The notes beneath the pieces are model-generated. The model saw only the letters and a program-made list of their open reading frames with translations. It did no database searches and had not been told where the DNA came from. Made by a program: the position numbers and the translations under genes. From positions 1 to 17,149 of the forward strand of contig JANWKW010000045.1 in NCBI GenBank assembly GCA_025451135.1: DNA of 17,149 nt. The letters run 5' to 3'. This DNA comes from Vulcanimicrobiia bacterium. Lineage in GTDB: Bacteria; Vulcanimicrobiota; Vulcanimicrobiia; Vulcanimicrobiales; Vulcanimicrobiaceae. This document shows, one piece after another, positions 1-6,834 of this stretch (positions within the stretch are counted from its first letter, which is position 1; the number at the start of each line of letters is the position of its first letter).

Positions 1-15
1 CCTTTGGTCGTTGTG

Positions 16-65
16 AAAAAACGGACGAGTAGGAGCGCCCCCGGATGGGGCGCGACGAACGTCCG
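16..65 (-). terminator. Second intrinsic-terminator-like hairpin, minus strand
   Basis: Read on the minus strand, CGGACG (65-60) pairs with CGTCCG (27-22). An inner 7-bp stem, GCGCCCC (53-47 on the minus strand) with GGGGCGC (41-35), has a 5-nt loop. The outer arm is followed at once by six T (21-16). The two stems are separated by a 6/7-nt internal loop, so the fold is less ideal than the hairpin at 141-177. It could be a backup terminator for the histone-like gene, or the end of a short RNA lying between the two hairpins. Positions 66-140 show no gene I can support. Confidence 0.5.
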
Positions 66-140
66 AGTGTGGGTACACACCGCCGCCGTGCAAGCAACGC
101 CCACTCCCATCCGCCGCCGATCGCCCCAAGCAGACGCCAC

Positions 141-177
141 AAAAGAAAAGAGCGAGCCGCACTAGGTGCGACTCGCT
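141..177 (-). terminator. Rho-independent terminator of the histone-like gene
   Basis: The arms 151-162 and 166-177 form a 12-bp stem with a 3-nt loop; the single imperfect pair is a G-U wobble in the minus-strand RNA. The minus strand then continues with CTTTTCTTTT (150-141). The hairpin lies 26 nt after the stop codon of the gene at 203-565, which is the expected geometry for its terminator. Confidence 0.8.
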
Positions 178-202
178 GAATGGACGTAAAAAACGCCGAA
201 GT

Positions 203-565
203 CTAGGCTTTCTTAGCGGCCTTCTTGCGGCGGGCGGGTTTACGGGCGGCCTTCTTGCGAGCAGCGGGCTTGCGCGCCGCTTTCTTGCGAGTGGCCTTCT
301 TGCGAGTGGCCTTCTTGCGGGTGGCCTTGTTGCGAGTGGTCTTGCGCGCGGCCTTCTTGCGGGTGGCCTTCTTGCGAGTGGCCTTCTTGCGGGTCGCCTT
401 CTTGCGTCCGCCGGCGGCTTTCTTACGCGTGGCTTTCTTGCGAGTGGCCTTCTTGCGGGTGGTCTTCTTCTTCGCGGCCGGCTTGCGGGCTGCTGCGCGT
501 TTCTTCGGAGCGGCCTTCTTAGCAGCGGCTTTCGGCGCCGCTTTCTTCTTACGTTTGACTGCCAT
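203..565 (-). CDS. Histone H1-like Lys/Arg/Ala-rich DNA-binding protein
   Basis: The 120-residue protein has 63 Lys or Arg residues and no Asp or Glu. The rest is nearly all Ala, Thr and Pro, as in bacterial proteins that resemble the eukaryotic histone H1 tail (AlgP/HctB-like low-complexity tails). By analogy it should bind nucleic acid through charge and compact the nucleoid. The core carries nine exact TRKKA pentads in three groups of three (residues 36-50, 58-72, 82-96), joined by AGGRKKA-like and ARKTTRNKA-like linkers. Flanks carry AAxKKAAP-type repeats. There is no globular domain. A purine-rich AAAGGA lies about 15 nt before the ATG, which is rather far. A promoter-like pair lies at 621-649 and a strong terminator at 141-177, so this is probably a monocistronic, well-expressed gene. 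Because the sequence is low complexity, family assignment rests on composition only. Confidence 0.8.
   Translation of the reverse strand: MAVKRKKKAAPKAAAKKAAPKKRAAARKPAAKKKTTRKKATRKKATRKKAAGGRKKATRKKATRKKATRKKAARKTTRNKATRKKATRKKATRKKAARKPAARKKAARKPARRKKAAKKA
278..460 (-). repeat. 15-bp tandem coding repeats (TRKKA pentads)
   Basis: A 15-bp unit of the type gcgagtggccttctt on the plus strand recurs with third-position variation (gag/ggg, ggcc/ggct). It encodes three blocks of three TRKKA pentads starting at residues 36, 58 and 82 of the histone-like protein. The block period is 22-24 residues, so there is a repeat of repeats. Such arrays can change length by slippage. Confidence 0.8.
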
Positions 566-620
566 TGTACTCTGGAGTCATCCTTTCTCTAGCCGACGTT
601 CGGCCAGGGTTGTTGCCTAC

Positions 621-649
621 CTTATACCGTATATGCGCGTACAATGCAA
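621..649 (-). promoter_or_regulatory. Candidate sigma-70 promoter for the histone-like gene
   Basis: On the minus strand TTGCAT (649-644) and TATAAG (626-621) are separated by exactly 17 nt. The -10 matches the consensus at five of six positions and the -35 at three. The predicted start near 614 would leave a leader of about 50 nt before the ATG at 565. The -35 overlaps the start codon of the divergent hydrolase gene. Confidence 0.45.
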
Positions 650-1429
650 ATTCTGGTGAACGTCGACGACGCGCGGCTGGATGTCGAAGACCGCGGAGCC
701 GGCAATGCGATCGTACTACTGCACGGCTTCATCCTGACGCGCGACATCTGGAACGCGCAGGCCGACGCGCTCTCGAAGACGCATCGCGTGGTTCTTCCGG
801 ACCTGCGCGGCATGGGACGATCGACCGCATCGCACGGTCCGTACTTGATGGAAGCGCTGGCGGGCGACATCGCGGCGGCGCTCGACGCGGTCGGGAACGT
901 ACGCGCGTCGTACGTCGGGCACTCGCTGGGCGGATACGTCGCGCTCGCGTTCGCGCGCATGTACGTCGAGCGCGTCGAACGGCTCGCGCTCGTCGGCGCG
1001 AGGCTCGGCGAAGATACGCCGGAGCGCGCGCGGTTCCGCGAAGAACTAGCGGACCGGATCGAGGCGACCGGCTCGATCGAACCCGCGCTCGACGCATTTC
1101 TCCCGCAGATGCTGGCGCCCGCGGCGTCCGCGGACCTGCGCGCGCGCGTCGCCGAGATCGGCAGTCATAACGGGCCGATCGGCGCGGCGGCGATGCTGCG
1201 CGGGATGGCGATGCGCACGAGTTCGGAGGACATCGCGAGCGATATCGAGGTCCCGGTGCTGGTGCTGGCCGGCGCACATGACCCGTTCCTCCCGCCGCCC
1301 GAGGCGGCCGCGGAAGCGCAGGCCTTTCCGAAGGGGCGCCTGGTGACGTGCGAACGCAGCGGCCACCTGCCCATGCTCGAAGAGCCGGAGCAGACGAACG
1401 CGGCGCTCGCGGGCTGGCTCGGGAGCTAG
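644..1429 (+). CDS. Alpha/beta-fold hydrolase
   Basis: This 261-aa protein has a complete alpha/beta-hydrolase layout. The oxyanion HG is at residues 27-28 (LLHGF), the nucleophile elbow GHSLGG has Ser94, the acid is Asp213 in AGAHDPF, and the catalytic His241 is in SGHLPMLEEPE. The length and the DLRGMGRS loop after the third strand fit the group that holds 3-oxoadipate enol-lactonases, non-haem haloperoxidases and small esterases. The substrate cannot be told from sequence. An enol-lactonase role would suit the aromatic genes further right, but it is too far away for context to count. No Shine-Dalgarno is visible. A TATATG at 630-635 lies only 8 nt before the ATG, so a leaderless transcript is possible. 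The gene converges with the small membrane protein gene ending at 1466. Confidence 0.85.
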   Translation: MQILVNVDDARLDVEDRGAGNAIVLLHGFILTRDIWNAQADALSKTHRVVLPDLRGMGRSTASHGPYLMEALAGDIAAALDAVGNVRASYVGHSLGGYVALAFARMYVERVERLALVGARLGEDTPERARFREELADRIEATGSIEPALDAFLPQMLAPAASADLRARVAEIGSHNGPIGAAAMLRGMAMRTSSEDIASDIEVPVLVLAGAHDPFLPPPEAAAEAQAFPKGRLVTCERSGHLPMLEEPEQTNAALAGWLGS

Positions 1430-1465
1430 GCGACCGAGGGCTAGATCGTTCGCCCGGCTAGCGGC

Positions 1466-1657
1466 CTATCGTGCGACCGGAAGCCTCGGGCGGGGCTTGC
1501 GGAACATATTTACAAGGAAGAGCACGCCGATGGCCAGCCCTGCGATCACGGCGGCGACCAGGACGATCTTCAAGATGAAGAAGAGGGCCACGATGGCGAC
1601 CACGGCGGCCGTCACGGCCAGGGTCAGCTTGATGAAGGTTCCTAGAAGCGGGTGCAT
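1466..1657 (-). CDS. Small membrane protein, unknown function
   Basis: The 63-aa product starts MHPLLGTFIK and is mostly hydrophobic from about residue 6 to 50, enough for two closely spaced membrane helices. It ends in a basic tail with FRKPRPR, which by the positive-inside rule should be cytoplasmic. I chose the ATG at 1657 because CCGAGGT sits just upstream with normal spacing. A start at 1687 would add ten residues but has no better ribosome site. No family is recognised. The gene is transcribed away from the YjfB-like gene, with 69 bp between their starts. Confidence 0.6.
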   Translation of the reverse strand: MHPLLGTFIKLTLAVTAAVVAIVALFFILKIVLVAAVIAGLAIGVLFLVNMFRKPRPRLPVAR

Positions 1658-1726
1658 GTGTACCTCGGCTGATGTTCTTGCCCTCATGTACCGATACCGG
1701 AATTAGAAGTTTCGCCCGGAGGATCC

Positions 1727-1885
1727 ATGGACGTCGCCGCCCTCTCTACGGACCTGTCGCTCTCGGCCGCCGCCGGGCAGGTCGACGTCGGCGTTTTGAA
1801 GGCGCTCCAGAACCTGGACAAAAGCGTGGCGACTCAGCTCGCTGCTTCGATCGGGCTCGGCCAGAACGTCGACGCCTACGCATAA
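1727..1885 (+). CDS. YjfB-family putative motility protein (52 aa)
   Basis: This short gene encodes a protein beginning MDVAALSTDLS and ending LGQNVDAYA. That matches the YjfB family layout: an MDI.ALSM.. amino end, a central VGVLKALQ helix, and a carboxyl LG.NVD motif. Family members are about 55-65 aa; Bacillus subtilis yjfB is annotated as a putative motility protein and has been reported under the flagellar sigma factor. Here GGAGGA (1718-1723) stands 3-4 nt before the ATG. A CCGATACC at 1691-1698 resembles a flagellar-sigma -10 element, but I see no matching -35, so that is weak. No flagellar gene is in the window. Function is unknown. Confidence 0.7.
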   Translation: MDVAALSTDLSLSAAAGQVDVGVLKALQNLDKSVATQLAASIGLGQNVDAYA

Positions 1886-1944
1886 CCTCCGGCTGCCGGA
1901 CGCCGTCTAGGGGTTCGAGCCGGGCCGGGGTGGAAAAACGCCGC

Positions 1945-2679
1945 ATGAAGAATTTCGTTCGGAGTCTTGTTCCGGGTGTGGCTTTGGCACTCGCGCCGGT
2001 CGTAGCACTCGCCGCCGCGGGAGGTCCGGCCAAGCCGCTCCGTCACCTCGCCTATTCCTTCACCTATACCGAGACGTCCGACCGGACGCAGCACGACTCC
2101 GGCATCGGCGGCCCCGCTTCGGGGATGGCCGACTCCAAGTCCGGCTCGAGCGACAAGGGCGAGATCCTGGTCGACATCATGGGCGCGGCCAAGGACGCCA
2201 GCCTGGTCGTCTCGATCAGCGAGAAGGCCCGCGACACGCGCTCTGCCGCACCGGTCACCTGCGCCGCCTTCAGCAATACCAACGTGATCTGCGAGAACGG
2301 CAAGAAGGTCAACGACGAGGAGCTGGCCGTCCTGCGGCTGCTCGGTGCGAAGTTCATCAACACCGATCTGATCTACGAGAAGAACCACTGGAACTTCGGA
2401 TGGACCTCGGATCAGCTCGACCGTTCGGTCGACTTCACCGTCAACGCGAACGACAACAACATGCTGAAGATCACCGAAGCGCGGGTCGAAAAGGTCAAGG
2501 GCGCTCAGGGCTACACCGCCACGCTCGACGGCAAGATCACCTACAACTTGACCAAGGTCGTGCCGGTCGCGATCGATGAAGACACCACCACTCGGCAATC
2601 GATCGGCATGGGCGACTACGACACCGCCCGCACGCAGATCTCGCTGACCTTGGAGAGCGATTCGCTCGGAGGGAACTGA
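1945..2679 (+). CDS. Exported protein of unknown family, tandem paralog 1
   Basis: This 244-aa protein has a signal peptide: basic MKNFVRS, a hydrophobic stretch to about residue 23, and an ALA/AA cleavage zone. The mature part shares a distinct layout with the next two genes: an LAYSFTYT strand, an HDSGI motif, a Ser/Gly-rich low-complexity linker, a DKGEILVDI strand, and VSISEKARDTRSA. It continues with the pair Cys106/Cys116 around SNTNVI, then EELAVLRLLG, KNHW, and a C-terminal strand series ending TARTQISLTLES. The two Cys are conserved in all three copies and could form a disulfide in the periplasm or outside the cell. I recognise no named family. The fold looks mainly beta. The start at 1945 gives a clean signal peptide, though the ribosome site is weak. 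Its stop is 2 nt from the next start. Confidence 0.75.
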   Translation: MKNFVRSLVPGVALALAPVVALAAAGGPAKPLRHLAYSFTYTETSDRTQHDSGIGGPASGMADSKSGSSDKGEILVDIMGAAKDASLVVSISEKARDTRSAAPVTCAAFSNTNVICENGKKVNDEELAVLRLLGAKFINTDLIYEKNHWNFGWTSDQLDRSVDFTVNANDNNMLKITEARVEKVKGAQGYTATLDGKITYNLTKVVPVAIDEDTTTRQSIGMGDYDTARTQISLTLESDSLGGN

Positions 2680-2681
2680 CC

Positions 2682-3464
2682 ATGACGCTGCGCGTCGCCG
2701 CGATCGCCGCGGCACTCACGATCGTTTCCGGCGCGGCCGCCTCGGCGGATGCGCCGGCGCCCATACGGCACCTGGTCTACGACTTCACCTATTCGAACAC
2801 CCAGACCCAGACCGCCCACGATTCGGGGATCTCGAGCAGCGATACGGACGCGAAGGGCGCGGTCGGTTCCAGCGGGAGTCTGGCCGCGGCGGCGCCGAGT
2901 TCGGGCATGGCCCAGTCCAGCGCGGCCGCCAGCGATCGCGGGCAGATCCTCGTCGACGTCAACCGCGTCCAGCCCGACGGCGGTCTGGTGGTTTCGATCT
3001 CGGAGCAGGCGCACGACAAACGGTCGGCGCTGCCGGCGACCTGCGTGGTCTACGGCAACACCAACATGGTCTGCGACACCAGCAAGCAGATCAATAGCGA
3101 GGAGTTGGCGCTGCTGCGCGTGCTCGGCTCGAACTTCATCGATGTCGCGCAGATCGACGCCAAGAACCACTGGCGTGTCGATCAGAGCGGAGCGACCAAT
3201 AGCGACGTCGCGGACTATTCGATCGCGGCCACCAACGGCAACGTGATGAAGATCTCGTCGCTGCGCGTTCTCAAGGAGACCGGCGCGCAGGGATTCACCG
3301 CCACGACCAACGGCACGATCACCTACGACGCCCAACGCCTGGTCCCGCTCGGGCTGGTCGAAGACGAGATCCTCCGGCAGAACGGCGGTATGGGGAGCTA
3401 CACCGAGGTCCGCACGCAGACGGGACTCTCGCTGGTATCCGACTCGGCAGCGGCCAAGCCCTAA
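2682..3464 (+). CDS. Exported protein of unknown family, tandem paralog 2
   Basis: This 260-aa paralog of its two neighbours is closest to the downstream copy. The signal peptide is MTLRVAAIAAALTIVSG with cleavage near ASA/DA. Shared motifs are RHLVYDFTY, HDSGI (about 46-50), SDRGQILVDV, VSISEQAHDKRSA, Cys121 and Cys131 flanking YGNTNM, EELALLRVLG, DAKNHWRVDQS, and GSYTEVRTQTGLSL. It has the longest Ser/Ala/Gly linker of the set (about residues 51-84), which accounts for its extra length. The start lies 2 nt after the previous stop, so translation is probably coupled. Function is unknown; export and a beta-rich body are all that the sequence supports. Confidence 0.75.
   Translation: MTLRVAAIAAALTIVSGAAASADAPAPIRHLVYDFTYSNTQTQTAHDSGISSSDTDAKGAVGSSGSLAAAAPSSGMAQSSAAASDRGQILVDVNRVQPDGGLVVSISEQAHDKRSALPATCVVYGNTNMVCDTSKQINSEELALLRVLGSNFIDVAQIDAKNHWRVDQSGATNSDVADYSIAATNGNVMKISSLRVLKETGAQGFTATTNGTITYDAQRLVPLGLVEDEILRQNGGMGSYTEVRTQTGLSLVSDSAAAKP
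3150..3175 (+). repeat. 26-bp exact direct repeat shared by paralogs 2 and 3
   Basis: The 26 bp at 3150-3175 recur without change at 3908-3933, in the same reading frame, encoding QIDAKNHW. An 11-bp match, gatcagagcgg, follows in both copies (3180-3190 and 3938-3948). Paralog 1 keeps only the AAGAACCACTGG core. The pattern fits a recent duplication or gene conversion between copies 2 and 3. Confidence 0.8.
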
Positions 3465-3472
3465 GAGGCCTC

Positions 3473-4222
3473 ATGCAGATCGCACGCGCGGCCGCTCTGG
3501 TCGCGCTCGCCGGCCTCGTGCTGGGGGCGACGCCGTCGCCGCCGCCCGTGCGCCGGCTCGTCTACGCGTTCACCTACACGAACCTCGCCACCATGACCGA
3601 GCACGACTCCGGTATCAGCGCGTCGAGCGCCGCCGGGAACAGCGCGCGCGCGCCGATCTCGGGCATCGCCGAGAGCCAGGCGGCGGATAGCGACCGGGGC
3701 ACCGTCTCGGTCGACGTCCTGCGCGAACAGCCGGACACCGGACTGATCGTCTCGATCTCCGAGCAGGCGCACGAGCGCCGATCCTCGCCGGCCGCCACCT
3801 GCGCGGTCTACGGCAACACCAACGTGATCTGCGACCCGGAGATGCACGTCAACACCGAGGAACTCGCGCTCCTACGGCTGCTCGGGACGAACTTCGTCGA
3901 CGTCGTCCAGATCGACGCCAAGAACCACTGGCGCGTGGATCAGAGCGGCCGTCACCTCTCGGACGTGGCCGACTTCACGATCGACAAGAGCGACGACGGG
4001 ATCCTCCACATCTCGTCGGTCCGGGTGCTGCGCGAGATCGATGCGATCGGATTCGTCTCGACGACCGACGGGACGATCGTCTACGACGAGGCGCGCGCCA
4101 TCCCGACCCTCGTCGTCGAAGACGAGACGACCCGTCAAGGATCCGGCGTCGGCTCGTACAACACCGTGCGCACGCAGACCAGCCTGACCTTGCTCCACGA
4201 CACGGCTGCGAAGTCGCCCTGA
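3473..4222 (+). CDS. Exported protein of unknown family, tandem paralog 3
   Basis: This is the 249-aa third member of the tandem family. A GAGG just after the previous stop serves as ribosome site for the ATG at 3473. The signal peptide is MQIARAAALVALAGLVLGA, followed by a Pro-rich PSPPPV junction. Conserved pieces are RRLVYAFTYTN, HDSGISA, SDRGTVSVDV, VSISEQAHERRS, Cys110/Cys120 around YGNTNV, EELALLRLLG, DAKNHWRVDQS and SYNTVRTQTSLTL. The protein ends within the first bases of the helicase gene (CTGA overlap at 4219-4222). That makes co-translation of an exported protein with a DNA helicase likely, and unexpected. The role is not known. Confidence 0.75.
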   Translation: MQIARAAALVALAGLVLGATPSPPPVRRLVYAFTYTNLATMTEHDSGISASSAAGNSARAPISGIAESQAADSDRGTVSVDVLREQPDTGLIVSISEQAHERRSSPAATCAVYGNTNVICDPEMHVNTEELALLRLLGTNFVDVVQIDAKNHWRVDQSGRHLSDVADFTIDKSDDGILHISSVRVLREIDAIGFVSTTDGTIVYDEARAIPTLVVEDETTRQGSGVGSYNTVRTQTSLTLLHDTAAKSP

Positions 4223-6834
4223 CGTTCCCGGCGCTCCATCCCGACGTCGCCGCCTGGTGCGAGCGTCGCCTGACCGCTCCGACGCCGCCCCAGCGCGCCG
4301 CGATCCCGCTCGGGATCGAGCGGCGCAGCCATCTGATCTGTTCGCCCACCGGCACGGGCAAGACGCTCGCGGCGTTCCTTCCGGTCTTCTCGCGCCTGGC
4401 GGAGCGACGCGATCGCGACGAGCTGTTCGCGCGGACCTACGCGCTCTACATCTCGCCGCTGCGCGCCCTGGGCTACGACGTCGAGCACAACCTGCGCGGC
4501 CCGCTCCGCGAGATGGGGCTGCTGGAGCGTCCGAACAGCGAACGCGGACGCCTGCGGCGCGGACGGATCCGAGAGCGCTTCGTGCGGACCGGCGTGCGCA
4601 CCAGCGATACGCCGACCGAAGAGCGGCGCTTGATGCTCTCACGTCCGCCCCACATCCTGGTGACGACGCCCGAGTCGCTCTCCGTGATGCTCGCGATGGA
4701 CTCGTACCGGCGGACGCTGCGCGACGTCGAGACGGTGATCCTGGACGAGGTGCACGCCCTCGCCGGCAACAAGCGCGGGGCGCACCTGTCGCTGCTGCTC
4801 GAATCGCTCGAGGAGCTGGTCTCCCGGCCGGTCGTCCGGGTCGGGCTCTCGGCGACGGTCGCGCCGCTCGAACGCGTCGCGCGCTTCGTCGCCGGCGGCG
4901 ATCGGCCGTGCGAGATCGTCGACGCGCGCGATCTCCGTTCGATCCGGCTCGGCGTCGAAGCGCCGTTCGCCGGCGCGGTCGCGCCGCTGCCCGAGGTCGC
5001 GCGGGCCGCGCTCGCGGCGACCGCCGATGTCCGCACCGCACTGGTCTTCACCAACGTCCGCAGCCAAGCCGAACGGGTCGCCCTCGAGATGGGGATCGCC
5101 GACGGCGTCACCGAGGAGATCCACACGTCGCGCTCGTCGGACCGACGCATCGGCGTCCATCACAGCGCGCTCGAACGCAGCGTCCGTCACCGGGTCGAAG
5201 CCGAGCTGCGGGCCGGCAAGCTGCACGCCGTGGTCTGCAGTTCGAGCCTCGAACTGGGCGTCGACATCGGGTACATCGACCGGGTGATCGTGATCGGCGG
5301 CGCGCGCGGCGTGACCTCGACCCTCCAGCGCGTCGGCCGGGCCGGACATCGTCCGGACGCGGTCGCCGACGGACTGGTCATCGCCCAGGATCGCGACGAC
5401 ATCGTGGAGGCGGCCGCGACTCGGCGCTGCATCGCCGACGGACGGATCGAGGAGATCGCCGTGCCCGAGGCGCCGCTCGACGTGCTCGCGCAATGGATGG
5501 TGATGAGCGTCTGCTACGACAAGCGCGTCGCGCTCGACGAGATCCTGGCGACGGCCCGGCGCGCCCTCCCGTTCGCGCGGCTCGAGCGCGACGACGTGGT
5601 GCGCTGCGCGCGCTACCTCTCGGGCGGCGGGATCGGCGGCGACGAGGCCCACGCGCTGCGCCTGGGCTTCGACGGCGACGCCATCTACGGACTCGGCCGT
5701 GAGGTCTGCGCGGCCTACTTCGACAACGTCGGGACGATCCCGGACGAGAAGCACGCGCTGGTGCGGCTCGCGGGCGGCGGCGATATCGGCCGGGTCGAGG
5801 AGGGCTTCGTCAACGAACTGCGCGTCGGCGAGATCTTCGTCCTCAACGGCCGGACGCTGCGCGTCAAGGAGATCGGTTCGCGCGGCGTGACCGTCGAACC
5901 GTTCGCGGGTCGTCCGACCGTACCGCAGTGGAGTTCGCACATGAAGGGCATCGGCCCCGATCTCGCGCGCGAGATCTCGGACCTGCGGGCCGGGGTCGCG
6001 CGCCGCATCCCGGACGTCCGGGCCGCGCTCGATTGGCTGCGCGATCGCTACGGCCTCGAAGGCGCCGAGGCCTCGCACGTGGTGCGCTACATCGCGCAGC
6101 AGCGCGCCATCTCGGCGATCCCCGAACCGACCCGTCCGGTCGTAGAGATCTACCGGATGGACCGCAAACAGGTCGCGGTCTTCCATACCTGCGCCGGCCG
6201 GCGCATAAACGAGACGCTCGCGCGCGGGGTGGGAGCGCGCGTCTTCGCGGCGATCGGGGTCGACACGTCGCTGACCACCGACGACAACGGGTTCTTGATC
6301 ACGCTGCCGTTCGGTGCGACGCTGCCGGACGCGCGCTGGGCGCAGATGCTCGATCCCGCGGGCTTCGAGGCCGACGTCCGGGCCGGCATCCGCAGCTCGC
6401 ACATGCTCCGCAACTACTTCCGGTACGTCGCGAACACCGGCTTGCTGGTGCTGCGGCGGGCCGCCGGGCGAACGCTGCGGCGCGGGACGCAGAGCTGGAG
6501 CAGCGGCCGGATCCTCGAGCAGGTCGCCAAGCGCGATCCGCAATTCCCGCTCCTGCGCGAGACCTGGCGCACGGTCACCCACGACCTGCTCGACCTGCCG
6601 GGCACGCTCGCCTACGTCGCCTCGCTCGAAGGAGAACCGCGCGTGCTGCATCCGCCCGCGGCCTCGCCGTTCACGTTCGGCATCGTGACCTCGTCGTTCG
6701 CCGACACGGTCGTGATGGAGGACCGCGCGACCATGGTCGAGGCGCTCCACGACCGCGTGCTGCAGCTGCTCGGAGAGACCGACATGCGGGTCGCCGACGA
6801 CGAGCCGCCGCGGCTCGAGCTGCGTTACACGTGA
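4219..6834 (+). CDS. lhr: Lhr-Core family superfamily-2 DNA helicase
   Basis: The protein is an ATP-dependent 3'-5' helicase of the Lhr-Core type, linked to DNA repair. With the CTG at 4219 as start it has 871 residues, the usual Lhr-Core length. It begins TFPALHPDVAAW and PTPPQ (Q-motif-like), followed by Walker A SPTGTGKT (Lys48), motif II DEVH (176-179), motif III SAT (211-213), ALVFTNVRS, LELGVDIG, and motif VI QRVGRAGHR (370-378). The winged-helix and Lhr-specific C-terminal domains follow. No ATG, GTG or TTG occurs in this frame between 4219 and the ATG at 4513. A start at 4513 would remove Walker A, so a non-standard start is needed. The CTG overlaps the preceding TGA (CTGA). The stop overlaps the next gene (GTGA). 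Confidence 0.9.
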   Translation: MTFPALHPDVAAWCERRLTAPTPPQRAAIPLGIERRSHLICSPTGTGKTLAAFLPVFSRLAERRDRDELFARTYALYISPLRALGYDVEHNLRGPLREMGLLERPNSERGRLRRGRIRERFVRTGVRTSDTPTEERRLMLSRPPHILVTTPESLSVMLAMDSYRRTLRDVETVILDEVHALAGNKRGAHLSLLLESLEELVSRPVVRVGLSATVAPLERVARFVAGGDRPCEIVDARDLRSIRLGVEAPFAGAVAPLPEVARAALAATADVRTALVFTNVRSQAERVALEMGIADGVTEEIHTSRSSDRRIGVHHSALERSVRHRVEAELRAGKLHAVVCSSSLELGVDIGYIDRVIVIGGARGVTSTLQRVGRAGHRPDAVADGLVIAQDRDDIVEAAATRRCIADGRIEEIAVPEAPLDVLAQWMVMSVCYDKRVALDEILATARRALPFARLERDDVVRCARYLSGGGIGGDEAHALRLGFDGDAIYGLGREVCAAYFDNVGTIPDEKHALVRLAGGGDIGRVEEGFVNELRVGEIFVLNGRTLRVKEIGSRGVTVEPFAGRPTVPQWSSHMKGIGPDLAREISDLRAGVARRIPDVRAALDWLRDRYGLEGAEASHVVRYIAQQRAISAIPEPTRPVVEIYRMDRKQVAVFHTCAGRRINETLARGVGARVFAAIGVDTSLTTDDNGFLITLPFGATLPDARWAQMLDPAGFEADVRAGIRSSHMLRNYFRYVANTGLLVLRRAAGRTLRRGTQSWSSGRILEQVAKRDPQFPLLRETWRTVTHDLLDLPGTLAYVASLEGEPRVLHPPAASPFTFGIVTSSFADTVVMEDRATMVEALHDRVLQLLGETDMRVADDEPPRLELRYT

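Noticed and set aside
73..84. gtacacaccgcc, identical to part of the 16S rRNA 3' region
   Set aside because: The match is only 12 nt; the flanking rRNA sequence is absent.
622..635. TTATAC/TATATG as a firm promoter for the hydrolase gene
   Set aside because: No -35 at suitable spacing is visible; it is kept only as a remark on possible leaderless expression.
225..659. Plus-strand frame with repeated AFLRV units
   Set aside because: It is the reverse complement of the TRKKA-encoding repeat; the minus-strand reading has a start, promoter and terminator.
1909..1930. GGTTCGAGCC-like tRNA T-arm
   Set aside because: There is no acceptor or anticodon arm upstream, where the YjfB-like gene ends; the stem does not pair properly.
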